Below are positions 23,036-36,083 of a stretch of DNA of 64,000 bases, piece after piece. The stretch covers positions 226,502,578 to 226,566,577 of the forward strand of contig CP136062.1 of assembly GCA_032622095.1 (NCBI GenBank). Reading direction: 5' to 3'. Position numbers and translations under genes: made by a program. The notes below the pieces were generated by a model. That model made no database searches, was not told the DNA's origin, and saw nothing but the letters and a program-made list of their open reading frames with translations. Position 1 is the stretch's first letter. Every line of letters starts with the position of its first letter. Origin of the DNA: Siphonodentalium dalli (Eukaryota; Mollusca; Scaphopoda; Gadilida; Siphonodentaliidae).

Positions 23036-23920
23036 CACATTCAGTTATAAAAGTATACATTAGAATGGTCTATTAATCATCTGGGGGGTGCTTAGGCAAA
23101 GTAAGCAGACAACAGATAATAAAAGTGCAGGATGATTCCTATTTATTGGAGGGAACAAATGACCTATGTTTGTTGAACTTATTATCTGAACATTTCCTAT
23201 GTGATAACTACTCATCAATGACGCTTTAGTATAGAAAGGGTTACACTTATTATCTGAACATTTCCAATGGAATAACTACTCATCAATGAGTATTTAGTAT
23301 AGAACGGGTTAAACTTATTATCTGAATATTTCCAATGGAATAACTACTCATCAATGAGTATTTAGTATAGAACGGGTTAAACTTATTATCTGAATATTTC
23401 CTATGGAATAACTACTCATCAATGAGTATTTAGTATGGACAGGGTTAACTTATTATCTGCATATTTCCAAAGGGATAACTACTCATCAATGAGTATTTAG
23501 TATGGACAGGGTTAACTTATTATCTGCATATTTCCAATGGGATAACTACTCATCAATGAGTATTTAGTATGGACAGGGTTAACTTATTATCTGAATATTT
23601 ACAATGGAATAACTACTCATCAATGAGTATTTAGTATAGAAAGGGTTAAACTTATTATCTGCATATTTCATATGGGATAACTACTCATCAATGAGTATTT
23701 AGTATAGAAAGGGTTAAACATATTATCTGAACATTTCCTATGGGATAACTACTCATCAATGATACTTCAGTATAGAAATGGTTAAACTTATTATCTGAAC
23801 ATTTCCTATGTGATAACCACTCATCAATGAGTATTTAGTATAGAAATGGTTAAACTTATTATCTGAACATTTACAATGGGATAACTACTCATCAATGAGT
23901 ATTTAGTATGGAAAGAAGGG
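23036..23920 (+). repeat. Head module plus 68-bp tandem array, about 11 units
   Basis: A unique head (23036-23160, with gaatggtctatta and aaaagtgcagga) is followed by units acttattatctgaacatttc ... actactcatcaatgag ... tagtatagaaagggttaa. The same head and units occur in reverse at 38584-41560 and the head alone at 49370-49515. The last unit ends in gggTTAA, into which a family B MITE has inserted. Confidence 0.9.
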
Positions 23921-24383
23921 TTAACCCCTTACCCAACAGAACGGCCCTGTGCCAATGCATTCTCTTATATATGCGAGTCGACCATAGGTCGCCTCGCATA
24001 TATAAGAGAATGCATTGGCTTAACATATTAAAAATGATAAAATTGTCAAAGAATGTAGAAAAATATTATAAAAATTGTTAAAAAATGTAAGAAAAAATTA
24101 CAAAATTGTTAAAGAATGTAAGAAAAAATGGTAAAAAGTGTTAAAAAAAGAGATTTTTTAGGCCAATGCATTCTCTTATATATGCGAGGCGACCTATGGT
24201 CGACTCACATATATAAGAGAATGCATTGGCACAGGGCATAACTGTAACCATCACAATGTGGTCAATGAACTGGTTCCAATGATATCCATATTTGTATGGT
24301 GTTATTGAGACAGATCGAAGATATTTTAGGCTGTTGAAGCTTTATTTGGGCGTTTTTGGTCGTTTTGTTGGGTAAAGGGTTAA
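23921..24383. mobile_element. TTAA MITE family B
   Basis: TTAACCCCTTACCCAACAGA to ttttgttgggtaaagggTTAA, with two palindromic cassettes, repeated aaaattgttaaagaatgtaa segments between them and the atatccatatttgtatgg block near the right end. Confidence 0.85.
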
Positions 24384-24500
24384 GCCACCTTGACCAGCTT
24401 AGGACATATGATATTGAACTCAAATGTTTTCTCGATACTTGGATTATGAGTCCCCGACATCTATTATCATCATTAGTATCTTTGCACATTACAGGTATCG

Positions 24501-25153
24501 CAGGGTTTCCGCTATACCGGCACAGGGTCCCCTTGACGGCCCCGTTCCCCTCGCCAAGTTTTCCCCTCCTGCCATACCCCAGGACATACTGCATGTCTAT
24601 AAAGGTATAAAGATGTTTAAAACTTCTGAATTTTGTTGGAATAGTACTAAGGAATTTTAAAAGGTGAATTTATTTTATATCTTGTGAGTGTACACTCTAA
24701 ACAGGAAGTGATCAGAACTGACATCGCTAGGAGCTATGCCTTTGAGGTCGGTTAGTTACGTTGCGGTTGTATGTAATCAGCCTTAATATATTCCGATTAC
24801 GTTATGCATCCGAAACATCTGCTGTGTCTTCCACAGTGAGTCTTTTAACATTAACGAGCACGTTTAACTCGGGATTAAAATTACTGGTTTTCTGTGCATG
24901 TACTTCGTAAATTAATATATATCTAATAAATTTACTAGTTTTAAAGTTACAGGTACATGTATAAGGTTTGATAGCTTGACACTTGGGCAGAAATGGAACA
25001 AAACAATCTGCCGTTTCTACTCTCACACGATTCTATTGGCCGATATAACGAAAGTAGTTCAACCAGTGCTAAAAGTAAAACAGGCTACTTTTACCTGGAT
25101 TTTTCCCCTTGACGGCTACCGGCCCCATTCCCCTACCCCTAGCGGAAACCCTG
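24501..25153. mobile_element. hAT-type non-autonomous element (CAGGGTTTCCGCTA tips)
   Basis: CAGGGTTTCCGCTA at the left and its complement tagcggaaaccctg at the right, flanked by ggtatcg on both sides (7 matching bases; an eighth is a/g mismatched). GC-rich ends carry cccttgacgg and ccccattcccc motifs on both sides. No transposase inside. Confidence 0.8.
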
Positions 25154-25360
25154 GGTATCGTCACAGCATATATGCTGTGGTACAGTCTGATCTTGTACAA
25201 ATGTAAAATAAAATGGACACTGCATGTGGTAATTATAAAATTAAGACATTAAATTTGGTAGAAAAGTTACTGAGTCGTGTTTGATACAAGTTAGAATGGG
25301 AACGACAAAACAATGAGTCTGTGTCAAGTTTTCCACAATGAATGGAATATTACTAAATGT

Positions 25361-25842
25361 TTGCCAACAGACCAATCATTGAATACACAGATGTGCTATT
25401 TTAATTGCATAACCGACCGCCAATGATTACCATATCTTTAAGTAACAACTATTTGCTTGACATGAATTTACAGCTATTTTCAAACATTAGACTGTTCAGC
25501 TGTGATGTGCATATGTTGTCAATTGAAATTATATCTTATAGTAACACTTTTCTGGATTGTTCTCATGTTTGTGTTTGGGAATAATAATGCAACTATAAAA
25601 AGGCCTTCTGGAAGTTTTGTTGCTGGGAAGAGATGACAAGAGATGTATTGTTAAAAGTGTTACTATAAGATATAATTTCAATTGACAACATATGCACATC
25701 ACAGCTGAACAGTCTAATGTTGAAAATAGCTGTAAATTCATGTCAAGCAAATAGTTGTTACTTAAAGATATGGTAATCATTGGCGGTCGGTTATGCAATT
25801 AAAATAGCACATCTGTGTAGTCAATGATTGGTCGGTCGGCAA
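25361..25842. repeat. Long near-perfect inverted repeat, about 190-bp arms
   Basis: Arm 25361-25551 (ttgccaacagaccaatcatt ... gtaacacttt) is repeated in reverse at 25653-25842 with very few differences. The spacer is about 100 bp. Transcription of either strand would give a long hairpin. No clear target duplication is visible, so a foldback transposon is possible but not shown. Confidence 0.92.
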
Positions 25843-27359
25843 AACATCACACACGCAGTAAACATCAAACAACCCAACTTCAAGGTTGCCGTTACAGATC
25901 AACGAAATTGAAATATTCACCACATTAGAGAGTCAGTTCAGTTCAGTGATTAATCCATTGCTATCTTTTGAACACAACATTGTCAAACTGGATGACAATG
26001 AAAATTCTACATAACATTTGGCAATAGTGTCAATCGGATGACTGTATACCAGTATGTAGATAACAGTGACTGGCGTTTTAAATAAGAATTTCACTATCTA
26101 AACCTTCTATTCTGCAGGAAAATCGGGTAACAAGAAGTATATTCTGAAATAACGACATCCCTGACAAGTTAATGTAATAGATTTCAGACCTAATACGTGT
26201 ATTCGTTGGCCAAAACAAGCAGACTCAAATTTGTGGGGAACCAGTGACATTTGGTGGGAAATTGGTAAACACCCATCCCAAAGTCTCACGATTCTTGTGT
26301 TATCAATATTTAATTCAACAGAACAGAACATGATTGCCTGACGACTTCAATAAGTCCCAATGTGAATCTCAATGTGATAGTAATTAAATTTGTTGCCCCG
26401 TGGTTGTCAACAATTTGATTGTTAGACATATAGAACAAAATCTACTATAGAACCTGGGAAAATAACAATATATAAAGTACGTAGTAACAAGTATAAAGAG
26501 ATGATATCGCGAATACAATCTTAAACTTCAGTAGTGAAAGCACTCATAAGATCATTATTTCTGAACATGAATTCTGAGGAAGACATGTCATCAAAACTAA
26601 ACCCACCCGGCTATGTTCCAGGACCGATAACTCTACATTTTGTCGATCGAATATCTTCGGGAATTTTCGGTTTGTTAAAATGGAGGTGAAGCTTGCAATG
26701 CATATCACGCCACTATTTACATATAAGCAATGCTGGCTGACCTTACAGGGTTCAGTTATTTCAATTTGTTAATGTCAAATTCCAGTGCATATACTTTACT
26801 AGAAACTTGTTTGTATCTTCTCAAATGGGGGAAACCCTGATTATAGACATCCTTTGTCCGTATACCAATCATAAATATCGTGTAAATTGCATGTTATTGC
26901 CATATTAGTACTCTATGTTATGTAAACAAAGGCCATGTTATGTAACAAACTCGTTATTCCTCGCCACTCAACATTCCAGTGTTGAATGGGTCCCCCTGAT
27001 CACTCTCCTAAAAATCTCTATGGTGTTGAATGTTTTGCCTAACTCTAACTATTTATATGTTGTATATAAACAAATGCTCGGCTCACACAAGGTGTGTTTT
27101 GTGGACAATATCACATTTATACTATCATTATACTATACTATAAATATATATTATCTGTTATTCTAAATTATAACCTATAACAAAGGCCATCTGTGCCTTT
27201 AATACTAGTACTAGCCATTAAGGCGGGATAACTCTCTGGTTAGGTATATACCTTGTTGACGAGAGTGGGTTAAGACCGGAGGCTCGTTCTCGACGAAAAC
27301 TGCGAGTTCAGACAAAAATTATATGTCAAATTGTAGGTCTAGGTTTGCAGTATCAGAAA
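25843..27359. other. No recognisable gene
   Basis: Unique-looking, AT-rich. A 74-codon minus frame (26107-26331) and an 83-codon plus frame (26915-27166) have no recognisable motif. Confidence 0.4.
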
Positions 27360-27420
27360 CAAATTTCTGCCACTTAACTAACATTTTCTGGGAAAATGTT
27401 AGTTAAGTGGCAGAAATTTG
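27360..27420. repeat. Perfect 29-bp hairpin with 3-base loop
   Basis: caaatttctgccacttaact continuing to attttc, a tgg loop, then the exact complement. Not related to the other hairpins in the window by sequence. Confidence 0.9.
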
Positions 27421-30400
27421 TCTTCGAAAGTAGTCTTTGGCATTCGTACGCAAACAACACAAAACCCAATTTTCCCCTAAAACATAACTTTGTGACATGT
27501 GGCCACGTGTCCTTACTACAATTCCATTTGAAAATATTTAACGTGGACTACCCACAGAAACAAATTTACCAAGCCCACTAAACTAGTCTAAATACGTGGT
27601 TTCGGAATCCATTTTGTCAATTTATTTGCCACCTGCACGCGGTTACAGATGTCAATCCGGTATCACTACATGTATGGAAGCCCATAGCTGTCACTTAATT
27701 TTTGTCTTTCCTTACACGGAAATTGTGTCGTGATATATATATAAATTTCAAATATTGCGTTCGTCGTGTGGTTCCGTATATATACATGGCAGTGAACATA
27801 TTATTGCAGATGAATTCAGGGTTCCAAACCTCCAATTACAACAACAGCAGACACCTATTAACCACTTTCGCGTGTGTCACTGCAGTCAATTTTGAAGAAG
27901 TGTGGTTCCCCAAATGAAATTTGTTATACATTTAGCGTTACTCCAGACCATTTGACCTACATGTGCGATATCCAATTACGGCATAATGGTTTTTTAATTT
28001 ATTTTCATTTATTATTATTTGGGGAGGGGTAGTGATGCTGTGAGGTCTGTAAATTGTCTTTTTTTTCGGATAGGCATCGTGTGGTCGCTTTTATTTTTCT
28101 CGACATATATGGAAGTTACATGTATATATGTGGACGAGTCCCGTGTCCATAACCTATAATTGGGATGGTGTTTAAGTGTTTAAGTCTTATTATCACAGGG
28201 GTATACTACCATTAATGTGAAGCAGGCGCGTATATAGAGGCGGCGTATATGGGTAGCGCAAAAGGGGGGGGGGGGGGCGGCAGCGGAGCGTGTTACAGGC
28301 CCTTGTGGTTATTATCTTAGATACTGCATGATATTATGATGTCTAATAATAAATATATCAGAAAATATTATTTATCATTGACATTCATGGCCATTCATGT
28401 TTCGATCGGAATGGTATATTGAGATGCTTCTCAACTCAGATAAAGCTATTCCGGAGAATAACAAAAGTTCAAAGGTCAGTGGATGGATGCGGACGGGTAA
28501 GCTGGTGGTGCATACACTAAAGTACGAAATGCCATATTATACAAAATGCCATTCAATTTACATTTGTTCACCGTTGGCCTGAATCGATGGACATCCCACT
28601 TAACTGCCATTCCGACATTACAAATTCGAAAACAAATTAACAATGATCGAATTATAAAGAGCATGGTACCTATTCTGATAAATAAGTCACAGGGCAGTGA
28701 ATAAAATGACGTTGGATGGGAAATTATGTCACTGTATATACACCAGTGATTAAATTATTTAACTACATATATATATATGCAGTCTTGGTGCGCATGCATG
28801 CAGTTCTGAGAGTGTAGATCCGTACCACACATACAATGTGTGAGTCTGTCACATTTCACGAGTAAACGCGTTATAACACAGCTCAACACCAGTTCCTCTC
28901 TATAGCATGCAGGGCACTTACTTATACTTATAGGCACTTAAGTATAATACGTATGTCACCTATACTTAGACAATTATAATACGTATGTTACCTCCCAAAA
29001 CCAGAAGGTATATATCAGCCGAAAACCATGCAATAAAAGGAAAAATCAGCCGGTTTCCAATATTGAAGTTGACCTGTATTTTGTGGTATTGAATTTCCAT
29101 TTAGTTCATTAAAGTTATCATCCGTAAATGGCATAATAGAGATGATGCAGACGGGCTCATTATGTGTACGGCGCATTATGTATACGGACTGATCAAAAAT
29201 GTAATAAAGATGCATCTATTGAGGGTAACAGGCTATATTTTAAGAAATTATTTAAATTTGTATTTAGGTTCAAGTGTATACAAGTAATATGTTAATAACA
29301 ATACTATCTTATTAGATATTTTTAAGTTTACTTTATATACATGTAATATTTCACGAGTATATTTCAACATTTTTTTCAACAGAACGAGGCGGCTATAAAA
29401 CTGTGGTAAATCACATTTGCTCCACATTGTTGTTGTTGTAACTGGAGGTCTGGCGCATAAAATTAGATAGGTTTAGGTTTAGTTTATAAGTAATATTTCG
29501 TTTTCTTCAACACTATACGAAGCATGCAGAAGAAAACGGCGCTAAACTACATTCTTTATGTTGTTGTTGTTGTAACTGGAGGTCTGCAACCCTGGATACA
29601 TTGTTTAAATGGGCGCATATAATGAGATTGCGTCATGCACATTGCGAATAAAAGGCTCACACTAATGTATTTGATGCCTGATTCATACTTAATGTAACGG
29701 TAAGATATACATATATTTCATAGAATTCCACACCTCAATTGCGAAATGACCACATGATTTATATACTTATAAGAGTCAGTCCTTTTGTGGATTATCTAAT
29801 CTGTGTATTATAAAGTAAGCTTTTGGATTGACGTGGTATATCACTGATTTATTTCGCTCAAACGAAATATCACAAGGACGTGTTGGTGTCGCTGCTTCAG
29901 ATACAGTCACATGTATGATTGCTCGATCTGCCTTCCATAAAAGTCACGTGTGTAATCTTCGTGACAACGATCGACCTCGTGTTCGTAAAATTGGTGACCC
30001 CCGAAACCACGTGTTTGGTACTATTTTTTTTGGGATGTGATGATCATACCTCACTAATATGAAACTTGTATTCGATTCTGTTGATATAATCGGATACACA
30101 CATTATATATAACACAGTTTTATATAATTAAAACTTTATAATCGGTATAGTATAAAAACTGTAAGTTTGGAGAAATTGTCCTAAAACTCCATTCAAATGC
30201 CGAAATAAGTAGACGGTCTTGTCCTATGATATCTATTTATATATTTAACCCATTCGGGTCGATAAAATAGTCAATAATATATTATGAAGACTTTGACTGT
30301 TTTAAAAATATATAGGTGTGAATTACATAATTTAGGGCAATCCCCCTTAAGGATATTTCTTGTGTCAGTGTCGGTTACTCTTCCGGAAAGCTCAGGTGCA

Positions 30401-30835
30401 AGCGGACATGTGTTGGCACCATGCCAGATTTGTAGTTTGCAATTGACCGACCAACGAAAATGATCAAAATGAAGTTTCTCTTCAACTGAATGCATGCGTG
30501 ATTGACAGGTGTTTGTTTTTAAGACAAAATTCTTGATCGCAAAGAATGTGCGAAATGAATAATTGACACTTTGCTTAGCTGTAGACCTATACATATAAGA
30601 ATTGACTCACTGAGAATTGAATGACCTTGACACTTTGTTTAGTGTAGACCTATATTTATAATTATGGACTCACCGAGATGGGAATGACCTTGATACTTTG
30701 TTTAGCCGTGGACCTTTATTTATAATTAATGACTCACCAAAACTGGAATGATCTTCACATATTGCTTGGCTGTAGACTTGTATATATCAAAATTCTTGGT
30801 GGCACTAGCTTCCCTCCCAGCAACAGAAAATTTAA
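27421..30835. other. Gene-poor region
   Basis: No coding region recognised. Contains a poly-G run near 28264, a fragment of the ttatcatccg repeat at about 29040-29130, and two copies of ttgttgttgtaactggaggt at about 29428 and 29562. Short gaccttgayactttg segments repeat at about 30620-30780. Confidence 0.4.
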
Positions 30836-31764
30836 CCTATAAAAAGAAAGCAGGGTGCGCGATATAAAAAGAAAGCAGGGTGCGCGATATAAAAAGAATG
30901 TAGGGTGCACAATATAACAAGAAAGCAGGGTGCGCGATATAACAAGAATGTAGGGTGCGCGATATAAAAAGAATGTAGGGTACACAATATAACAAGAAAG
31001 TAGGGTGCGCGATATAAAAAGAAAGTAGGGTGCGCGATATAAAAAGAAAGCAGGGTGCACGATATAAAAAGAAAGCAGGGTGCATGATATAAAAAGAATG
31101 TAGGGTACACAATATAAAAAGAAAGTAGGGTTCGCGATATAAAAAGAAAGCAGGGTGCACGATATAAAAAGAATGTAGGGTACACAATATAAAAAGAAAG
31201 TAGGGTTCGCGATATAAAAAGAAAGCAGGGTGCACGATATAAAAAGAAAGCAGGGTGCATGATATAAAAAGAAATCAGGGTGCGCGATATGAAAAAGAAA
31301 GCAGGGTGCATGATATAAAAAGAAAGCAGGGTGCACGATATCAAATTAAATCAGGGTGCGCAATATAAATAGAAAGCAGGGTGCACGATATAAATAGAAA
31401 TCAGGGTGCACGATATAAAAAGAAATCAGGGTGCACGATATAAATAGAAAGCAGGGTGCACGATATAAATAGAAAGTAGGGTGCATGATATAAATAGAAA
31501 TCAGGGTGCACGATATAAAAAGAAATCAGGGTGCACAATATAAAAAGAAAGCAGGGTGCACGATATAAATAGAAAGTAGGGTGCATGATATAAAAAGAAA
31601 TCAGGGTGCACGATATAAATAGAAAGTAGGGTGCATGATATAAATAGAAAGTAGGGTGCATGATATAAATAGAAAGTAGGGTGCATGATATAAAAAGAAA
31701 GCAGGGTGCATGATATAAAAAGAAATCAGGGTGCGCGATATAAATAGAAAGCAGGGTGCACAAT
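30836..31764. repeat. 25-bp tandem array, about 37 copies
   Basis: Unit gatataaaaagaaagcaggg plus tgcac, with variants aaat for aaaa, gtagg or tcagg for gcagg, and gcgc for gcac. The three overlapping minus frames (FLYRAPCFL-like repeats) reflect the repeat itself. Confidence 0.95.
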
Positions 31765-32370
31765 TGAATGTGATGATGGGTTGAGGTCAGAATATTATAA
31801 ATATGTAAAATATGTAAAATATAATCATCAAACTTTAAAACTTTTACATCTATTATACCCCTTATTATTATAGGAGCTCGTGATACATAGCGGTTATTTT
31901 AGCTGGATCATTCTTATTTGTGTTTTAGTGCCAAAATGTGATGGAATGTTATATAAGCTCTACATCACGGGGTAACTGAACTGACAACAATACCAGTAAA
32001 ATTTAATATATTTTTCTACAGACTAGATACTTTTATACATATCTACAAAGTCTACATATGTACATCATTCAGAATTTCTAAATTGACCCTGTCGAAAACT
32101 CATGGCCTATGCATGCTTTCTGAATTTTTAAATTGTTAAAACCAACTACATATCGCGGTTAGGGCTGCAATGATGCGGAACTTAATGATGAAATGTTCAT
32201 CGCGATGTTTATGTGACGATGCGATATGCATCAACACGATGCAGAATTGTAAGTTGCCACTATGGAATTATTAAGCCTTTGTTGCAGAAGTCAAGTTGTT
32301 CATTGCCCACATGGCAACTTCAATCTCATTCCTGCAATTAGAAGTGTAAATTGATCTATTGCCTCTTCCT

Positions 32371-32725
32371 CAGGGGCGCCGGAAGAGGGGGGGGCAGAGA
32401 GGGCAGCTGATCCCCCTGCCCTTGACCAAGGGGGGCGAGCGGGGGCAGGACTTGCCCTTTTTCTGGAGACAGAAAATGCTTTTTATGTGTTTAATCTCGT
32501 GTTTTTATATCAAAATGTGACTTTTTTGGTCCAAATACCACCAATTTCACAAGGAATATTAATTTTTGTCAATTTTATCACAAAACGGCCATAAAAACCG
32601 ACAAAACCCATTAAAATAGGGATTTTTGTCACAATGAATTTATGTTTATTTTCCCGAGTTTGCGGAGAATATGCCCTTTTTGTAGGCTCTGCCCCCCCTG
32701 CCCTTGGATGCTTCCGGCGCCCCTG
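32371..32725. mobile_element. hAT MITE with perfect 8-bp target duplication
   Basis: Terminal inverted repeat CAGGGGCGCCGGAAG and its complement, flanked by CTCTTCCT at 32363-32370 and 32726-32733. 355 bp, no transposase. The tips are GC-rich with poly-G tracts; the core is AT-rich. Confidence 0.92.
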
Positions 32726-32753
32726 CTCTTCCTCATTCAATCCCTCTGGTAAT

Positions 32754-33103
32754 CATGCCTGAGTATAAGGTGACTGTCATTTGCTGAATGAGGTCCCCAG
32801 AGGATGAATTTAGTGACGCTAACCCGCATAGAGGGCTAGCATCTCTAAATTCACCCACTGGGGACCTCATTCTGCTTAGGCCTCATCTTCTCTGGAAAAT
32901 TTCTTTACTAATGGGTGAACATGTTCTCCTTCAACTGGGAAACTTCAATCTGATCCCAGATCTCCCTAGCAGTTGAGCCCTAAGCAAAATGAGGTCCCCA
33001 GTGGGTGAATTTAGTGATGCTAGCCCGCCGTGCGGGGTAGCATCACTAAATTCACCCTCTGAGGACCTCATTCTGCACATGACAGACACTATTTCATGGC
33101 TTG
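32754..33103. mobile_element. CAAG-type hAT MITE, diverged
   Basis: Two internal palindromes (gaatgaggtccccag ... ctggggacctcattc, 32786-32876 and 32990-33076) and right tip gacagacactatttcatggcttg match the family complete at 34814-35259. The left tip is diverged and no target duplication is recognisable. Confidence 0.75.
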
Positions 33104-33154
33104 GAGACAGGCATACCATCTGTATCGTGTGTTCCCAGCCCCTGAGGATATCTG

Positions 33155-33391
33155 TATAGTAATGCACTAAATAATTGACTCCTTAACCACAGCAGAATAA
33201 TGGGTAATTTTTCAGGATTTAGTCGGAAATATGGCTTGTTGCCATTCATCGGAAAGCTCTCACATTCATCGGAAAGCTCTCACTGAGAGCTTTCCGATGA
33301 ATGGCAACAAGCCATATTTCCGACTAAATCCTGAAAAATTACCCATAATTCTGCTGTGGTTAAGGAGTCAATTATTTAGAGCATTACTGTA
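33155..33391. mobile_element. Palindromic TA MITE with duplicated centre
   Basis: Left tatagtaatgcactaaataa, right ttagagcattactgta. The centre carries an extra cattcatcggaaagctctca. The arms otherwise pair over about 100 bp. Confidence 0.88.
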
Positions 33392-33626
33392 TCTTACAAC
33401 AAAGGTCATAAATTTGTCAACAATATAATATTTAGGAGATATAAGTACTGTGCTGAGTTTATGAACGAGACGAGACAGCATATAAAAATCAATCAGCATA
33501 AAATTGAATGAATCTCATAAAACACAGCACATAAGAGAAGTAACTCTATCGCTGTAACCAAAATAAAATTGACTGAGCACCTAATTGGTTATGGACAAAG
33601 GCTCTTAAATAACCCTATTCATTGCA

Positions 33627-33945
33627 TGTTAACCTTCTACCGTTAAGTTCCATATTGGACATCACCGCATTGTGGGTTACCGCGATCCATGTTAACCTTA
33701 TAAAATTAAGTTCCATATTGGACATCACCGCATTGTGGGTTACCGCGATCCATGTTAACCTTCTACCATTAAGTTCCATATTGGACATCACCGCATTGTG
33801 GGTTACCGCGATCCATGTTAACCTTCTACCATTAAGTTCCATATTGGACATCACTGCATTGTGGGTTACCGCGATCCATGTTAACCTTATAAAATTAAGT
33901 TCCATATTGGACATCACCGCATTGTGGGTTGCCGCGATCCACATT
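33627..33945. repeat. 63-bp tandem repeat, 5 copies
   Basis: Unit ccatgttaaccttctaccat taagttccatattggacatc accgcattgtgggttaccgc gat. Copies 2 and 5 share ataaaat instead of ctaccat. Open frames on both strands are by-products of the period. Confidence 0.93.
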
Positions 33946-33989
33946 CAATACAAGCTGCATTTTCTTGGCAGAATATTGGCAAATATGTA

Positions 33990-34650
33990 CAAGCCTGCAA
34001 ATAGCATGTGTGTAATTTCAGATTGAGGTTCCCAGTGTTAACTACATGTTGATTTATATGGAGAGACTGATTGTGATTAAGAGAAATAGAGTTATTGCTC
34101 TTTGACAGCAATATGTACATACCGGAAGTGAGTGCGGGTGTGGAAGAAGATACGTCAGTCGGTTTGAATGTTTGTGCGGGGAAGAACGAAATAACTGAAC
34201 GGAGACAAAATAATGGTGGACACCAAAAGACTCTGGGCCCGGTGAAGAATACCAGTTACGAAGGGTAGCTTTGCTACCATTGTTTTCACCCAGAGGGTGA
34301 ATTTAGTGAACCTGGGAACCTCATTCTACTTAGGCCTCAAATGCTATGGGAGACCTAGGATCAGATTGAAGTTCCCCAGTTGAAGTTGGTGATGTTCACC
34401 CATTAGTCACCTCGATTATGCATTTTATCTTCGGCAAATTAGGGGATATAGAAACTTCCCAGAGGGAAAATGTAACTAAAAACAATGTTAATTGAGACTA
34501 TAGATACTTCCCAGAAGATGAGGCCTAAGCAGAATGAGGTCTCACAAGGGTGAATTTGGAGATGCTAGCCCACTGTGCAGGAGAGCATCACTAAATTCAC
34601 CCTCTGGGGACCTCATTCTGCAAATGACAGACATGCTATTTGCAGGCTTG
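33990..34650. mobile_element. CAAG-type hAT MITE, long version
   Basis: Left tip CAAGCCTGCAAATAGCATG, right tip complement catgctatttgcaggcttg. Flanks AATATGTA and GCTATGTA agree at 6 of 8 positions, an aged 8-bp duplication. It contains about 270 bp (34040-34310) not present in other copies, with a ccggaagtgagtgcgg segment, which may be a later insertion. Confidence 0.8.
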
Positions 34651-34813
34651 GCTATGTATAACTAAGAGAATGCAGCGAGATTTGAGTATGCAGGGTGATG
34701 AGAACAGTGTTCCCATTCATTTCTCCAAATTTAAGCACTATTCAATCACTTTTCATGGACTGAAGTGATAAATTTCAAGGACAGTTCTAGTTGACCATTA
34801 GATCAGTGAAGGA

Positions 34814-35259
34814 CAAGTCTGCAAATAATGTGTCTGTCATTTGCAGAATGAGGTCCCCAGAGGGTGAATTTAGTGACGCTATCCCGCATAGCGGGCTAGC
34901 ATCACTAAATTCACCCTCTGGGGACCTCATTCTGCTTAGGCCTCATCTTCTGGGAAGTATCTATGGTATCAAATTAACATTGTTTTTAGTTACGTTTTCC
35001 CATCTGGGAAGTTTCTATATCCCCTAATTTGCAGAAGATAAAATCCATAATCGAGGTAACCAATGGGTGAACATCACCAACTTCAACTGGGGAACTTCAA
35101 TTTGATGCTGGGTCTACCATAGCAGTTGAGGGCCTAAGCAGAATGAGGTCCCCAGAGGGTGAATTTAGTGATGCTAGCCCGCTATGCGGGGTAGCGTCAC
35201 TAAATTCACCCTCTGGGGACCTCATTCTGCAAATGACAGACACGCTATTTGCAGGCTTG
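34814..35259. mobile_element. CAAG-type hAT MITE, complete reference copy
   Basis: Left CAAGTCTGCAAATAATGTGT, right complement of CAAGCCTGCAAATAGCGTGT, with perfect 8-bp flanks GTGAAGGA (34806-34813 and 35260-35267). Each half carries a palindrome with gaatgaggtccccagagggt arms around a cccgc-tatgcggg loop. No coding capacity. The surrounding aagcactattcaatcacttt and similar right-side motifs (35460-35570) suggest it sits in an older element. Confidence 0.92.
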
Positions 35260-35628
35260 GTGAAGGATCCAGGGATATGTCCCTGCATTATATTGTGATG
35301 CTATCCTAAAATGGCCTGCAGACATTCTTCCAACATGAACAAATTTGTTTTCTTATAATATTGAAAGAAACAGTGCAAAATACGGCTCGAAGAAAATTAT
35401 CACATAAAATTTTTATAAGGATTTGAGAGAAATGCCCGTTCAAAAATACTCAATTTGACTAAATTAAAGCACTTTTCAAGGGTGATGGGTGAAAATCAAG
35501 TACTATTCAAGAAAGAAAATTAATTTAAGCACTTTCCAATGAAGGGTCTGATATTAGTACTTTTCAGGGAAACCTGGCTAACAAATTTCTCTTAAAATAA
35601 TGAATACATATTATTCTGGTAAGGGAAC

Positions 35629-35845
35629 TACAGCAATGCCCTAAATAACCGACTCCTTAACCACAGCAGAATTATGGGTAACTTTTCAGGATTTAGTCGG
35701 AAATATGGCTTGTTGCCATTCATCAGAAAGCTCTGAGTGAGAGCTTTCCGATGAATGGCAACAAGCCATATTTCCGACTAAATCCTGAAAAATTACCCAT
35801 AATTCTGCTGTGTTTGAGGAGTCAATTACTTAGAGCATTACTGTA
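35629..35845. mobile_element. Palindromic TA MITE, complete
   Basis: Left tacagcaatgccctaaataa, right cttagagcattactgta; the arms meet at agctctgagtgagagct. Confidence 0.9.
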
Positions 35846-36045
35846 TATAGTACACAGCACAGTTGATGTCATCCTACATCACTTCGAGTCATTATGTGAA
35901 TTTATGTCATCAACTGCCAGTGTGATCAAATATATCTGTCTACGCATACACGCAACCAGCTTTTCAAGTGTTGTTCTCATTGCCATCAAAAATGACTCAG
36001 TCCGGACAGAAAAATGTTTTTCACTATTACTACGAAAAGTAAGAA

Positions 36046-36073
<28 letters not shown>
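36046..36073. repeat. (TA)n microsatellite next to a splice donor
   Basis: A run of alternating TA ending about 10 bp from exon 7, a few bases beyond its donor gtaagt on the minus strand. Confidence 0.9.
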
Positions 36074-36076
<3 letters not shown>

Positions 36077-36083
36077 TACTTAC

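Noticed and set aside
23036-23920. CRISPR-like array
   Set aside because: The 68-bp units are contiguous and similar throughout, without unique spacers between short repeats, and the sequence is clearly eukaryotic.
30755-31763. Overlapping minus frames with FLYRAPCFL-like repeats
   Set aside because: A 25-bp period shifts frame with every unit; the apparent proteins are the satellite read through all frames.
34703-35575. Outer hAT element around 34814-35259
   Set aside because: cagtgttccc and gggaaacctg ends and similar subterminal aagcact motifs were suggestive, but the flanking 8-mers (gatgagaa and gctaacaa) do not match.
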